Shown: positions 62,219 through 64,000 of the stretch, in pieces
Numbering within the stretch: the stretch's first letter is position 1
Layout: each line of letters begins with the position of its first letter
Program-made: the position numbers and the translations under genes
Notes under the pieces: model-generated
What the model was told of the DNA's origin: nothing
Databases searched by the model: none
The model's input: the letters and a program-made list of their open reading frames with translations, nothing else
Assembly (NCBI RefSeq): GCF_024809975.1
Contig: NZ_JANUDY010000014.1
Span: 28,678 to 92,677 of the forward strand
DNA: 64,000 bases
Direction: 5' to 3'
Origin: Comamonas sp. BIGb0152
Lineage (GTDB): Bacteria; Pseudomonadota; Gammaproteobacteria; Burkholderiales; Burkholderiaceae_C

Positions 62219-62650
62219 TCAGAGGCCCTCCACCGTAACGCCCATGGAACGGGCAGAACCAGCCAACGTGCGCACAGCGGCGTCGATGTCAGCAGCGTTC
62301 ATGTCCTTCAGCTTGGTCTTGGCGATCTCTTCCAGCTGAGCGCGGGTGATCTTGCCGACCTTGGTAGCCAGAGGATTCGCAGAACCCTTGTCCAGCTTGA
62401 TCGCCTTCTTGATCAGCACCGTTGCGGGTGGGGTCTTGATGACGAACGTGAAGCTCTTGTCCGCAAAAGCGGTGATCACCACAGGCAGTGGCAGACCTGG
62501 CTCAACACCTTGGGTCTGGGCGTTGAACGCCTTGCAGAATTCCATGATGTTAAGACCACGTTGACCCAGTGCTGGACCAATGGGTGGCGATGGATTGGCT
62601 TTACCAGCTGGGACTTGCAGCTTGATGAAGCCGACAATTTTCTTTGCCAT
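62219..62650 (-). CDS. rplK: 50S ribosomal protein L11
   Basis: 143 residues. [20 protein letters not shown] followed by [20 protein letters not shown] (N-terminal domain) and the C-terminal RNA-binding domain with [20 protein letters not shown]. It binds the GTPase-associated centre of 23S rRNA. Translationally coupled to rplA. Confidence 0.99.
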   Translation of the reverse strand: MAKKIVGFIKLQVPAGKANPSPPIGPALGQRGLNIMEFCKAFNAQTQGVEPGLPLPVVITAFADKSFTFVIKTPPATVLIKKAIKLDKGSANPLATKVGKITRAQLEEIAKTKLKDMNAADIDAAVRTLAGSARSMGVTVEGL

Positions 62651-62674
62651 TTATAGCTCCTTACGGGTAAAAAC

Positions 62675-62696
62675 GCCCACACTGCACAGTGCGGGC
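62675..62696 (-). terminator. attenuator-like hairpin between nusG and rplK
   Basis: GCCCACACTG/CAGTGCGGGC with a CA loop and one mismatch. On the minus strand it is followed by GTTTTTACC, 24 bases before rplK. It can act as a partial terminator. Confidence 0.6.
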
Positions 62697-62752
62697 TCCC
62701 CGAGGGTTAAGACTCTGTTTAGGCACCGAGTCTGTAAGTGCATGAAAAACAA

Positions 62753-63346
62753 TCAGGTTTTTTCGACCTGTGCAAATTCAAGCTCAACCGGAGTTGAACG
62801 GCCAAAGATCATAACAGAAACGCGAAGTCGACTCTTTTCGTAGTTTACTTCTTCGACCGATCCGTTGAAGTCCGTGAACGGACCTTCCTTGACGCGAATG
62901 AACTCGCCAACCATGAACTCGACCTTGTGGCGCGGCTTTTCCGAGCCCTCTTCCATCTGCAGAACGATCTTCTGGACTTCGGCTTCGGAGATGGGAGCGG
63001 GGCGGTTCTTGGCACCGCCCACAAAACCCGTCACCTTGCTGGTGTGCTTGACCAAGTGCCAGGTGTCGTCGTCCATGACCATCTCGACGAACACATAACC
63101 CGGGAACAGGCGGCGCTCGGTGGTCTTCTTCTGACCATTGCGCACTTCCACCACTTCCTCGGTAGGCACCAGAATGCGTCCGAACTTGCTTTGCATGTCC
63201 GAACGGTGAATGCGCTCCAGAATATTGCGCTCAACGGCCTTCTCCATGCCAGAGTAGGCATGCACGATGTACCAGCGCAGATCGGGATTAGCAACACTTG
63301 CAGGCGCCTCAGCGCCTGTGTTGGTGGTTTCATCTGTGTTCGACAT
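62753..63346 (-). CDS. nusG: transcription termination/antitermination factor NusG
   Basis: 197 residues from [16 protein letters not shown] seven bases upstream supports 63346 over 63385. The NGN domain has [20 protein letters not shown] and [20 protein letters not shown]. The KOW domain is [20 protein letters not shown]. It binds RNA polymerase and couples it to Rho or S10. Its start overlaps the secE stop by one base. Confidence 0.98.
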   Translation of the reverse strand: MSNTDETTNTGAEAPASVANPDLRWYIVHAYSGMEKAVERNILERIHRSDMQSKFGRILVPTEEVVEVRNGQKKTTERRLFPGYVFVEMVMDDDTWHLVKHTSKVTGFVGGAKNRPAPISEAEVQKIVLQMEEGSEKPRHKVEFMVGEFIRVKEGPFTDFNGSVEEVNYEKSRLRVSVMIFGRSTPVELEFAQVEKT

Positions 63347-63729
63347 TACTTCCTCCAGCCCAGAACCAGGTCGTACAAGACCCATTCCAGCGTTTTATCA
63401 GTCATCCACAAGAACAAAGACATGACGACGACAAACGCAAACACGTAGGCCGTCATCTGCAGCGTCTCTTTGCGCGAAGGCCAAACTACCTTCTTGACTT
63501 CACGCCAGGAGTCCTTGGCAAAACCAACAAATTGCTTACCTGGTTCAGACACCAGAAAAACGGTGACAGCCGCAATCAGCCCAACAATCAGCACGGCCCA
63601 CTGGGCAATCGCACCTTGTTTGGACAACAGGTAAAAGCCGGCGATACCGGCAATAACCAATGCAGCTACGGCAAACAGCTTGAGCTTGTCCGCACCAGAA
63701 CTAACAGTTTCAACTTGTGTAGCAGCCAT
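63346..63729 (-). CDS. secE: preprotein translocase subunit SecE
   Basis: 127 residues with three membrane helices ([57 protein letters not shown]). The conserved amphipathic segment [20 protein letters not shown] lies before the last helix. It clamps SecY in the translocon. It is the long, E. coli-like form. Confidence 0.97.
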   Translation of the reverse strand: MAATQVETVSSGADKLKLFAVAALVIAGIAGFYLLSKQGAIAQWAVLIVGLIAAVTVFLVSEPGKQFVGFAKDSWREVKKVVWPSRKETLQMTAYVFAFVVVMSLFLWMTDKTLEWVLYDLVLGWRK

Positions 63730-63753
63730 GTCGACAATTCAGAGATGAAATTA

Positions 63754-63799
63754 GGCGTCACTCAAGACGCCGAAGCCCGCCTTGTAATTAGGCGGGCTT
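63754..63799. other. two hairpins between tRNA-Trp and secE
   Basis: GGCGTC/GACGCC (63754-63771) and AAGCCCGCC/GGCGGGCTT (63773-63799) in tandem, without clear U-runs. They probably serve tRNA processing or partial termination between tRNA-Trp and secE. Confidence 0.5.
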
Positions 63800-63817
63800 G
63801 GTTGACCACTTATTCAG

Positions 63818-63893
63818 TGGCAGGGGCAGTAGGAATCGAACCTACAACCTTCGGTTTTGGAGACCGACGCTCTGCCAATTGAGCTATACCCCT
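63818..63893 (-). tRNA. tRNA-Trp (CCA)
   Basis: 76 bases with CCA encoded. 5' AGGGGTATAGCTCAATTGG, anticodon CCA in TCTCCAAAAC, T arm GGTTCGATTCC. Its position between tuf and secE is the standard betaproteobacterial order. Confidence 0.97.
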
Positions 63894-63905
63894 ACGAATC
63901 AAAAC

Positions 63906-64000
63906 TTAAGCAATGATCTTGGCAACCACGCCAGCGCCCACGGTACGGCCGCCTTCGCGAATAGCGAAACGCAGACCTTCTTCCATAGCGATGGGGTTGA
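63906..64000 (-). CDS. tuf: elongation factor Tu, C-terminus (partial)
   Basis: The last 31 codons of EF-Tu: [20 protein letters not shown] followed by [10 protein letters not shown] and TAA. These are the hallmark C-terminal residues of domain III. The rest lies beyond the window edge. Confidence 0.98.

Overview
The window is GC-rich, gene-dense chromosomal DNA of a betaproteobacterium in the Comamonadaceae, most likely a Comamonas-like organism. Grounds for this are the Bug-type (tripartite tricarboxylate) solute receptors, the rsmB-DUF4390-ntrY-ntrX-like operon, the pilT/CNB-protein/pilU block, and the tuf-tRNA-Trp-secE-nusG-rplKAJL-rpoBC order. The assignment rests on gene content and protein character, not on a database search. 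I see no CRISPR array, rRNA operon, insertion sequence or prophage.

Layout. 1-581 is the 3' end of holA. 709-6020 holds a VOC protein and a five-gene minus-strand catabolic operon (amidohydrolase, SDR, Bug receptor, carboxymuconolactone-decarboxylase-like protein, small alpha/beta-barrel protein) with a divergent LysR regulator. 6285-10154 holds a membrane PQQ dehydrogenase, a TetR regulator and a small membrane protein. 10395-13829 is an esterase lipoprotein, a LysR regulator and a second Bug receptor. 14107-19250 holds OmpW, a DJ-1/PfpI protein, a TPR-like protein, an orphan MetQ-type receptor and an enoyl-CoA hydratase/CaiB pair. 19339-25064 is an iron-uptake block: a siderophore-type binding protein and two paralogous TonB receptors, each preceded by a similar Fur-like site and a long leader. 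27279-30197 is a nitric-oxide defence pair, hmp and a divergent norR/fhpR-type activator, with a sigma54 promoter and a GT-N7-AC operator visible between them. 30216-38884 holds PLP enzymes, the twitching motors PilT and PilU with a cyclic-nucleotide-binding protein between them, a beta-hydroxyacid dehydrogenase and the dolP-diaA pair. 38983-42775 holds yraN, rsmI, a YegD-type Hsp70 and panC.

42856-45978 is the most unusual part. Two tandem genes encode small proteins that each consist of two repeats resembling the C-terminal domain of RNA polymerase alpha (helix-hairpin-helix fold). They lie next to a small membrane protein and two paralogous XRE regulators with inverted repeats at their promoters.

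46052-51430 holds two identical tRNA-Phe genes, an NtrX-like response regulator without an AAA+ domain, its NtrY-like kinase, a DUF4390 protein and rsmB. 51711-63906 is the classical rpoC-rpoB-rplL-rplJ-rplA-rplK-nusG-secE block on the minus strand, followed by tRNA-Trp and the end of tuf.

The metabolic half looks like that of an environmental heterotroph living on organic acids and aromatic or lactone-type compounds: extracellular or periplasmic oxidation and ester cleavage, Bug receptors for capture, and LysR or TetR control. Start codons were chosen from ribosome-binding sites, signal peptides and family alignment from memory; all motif calls were made by eye.
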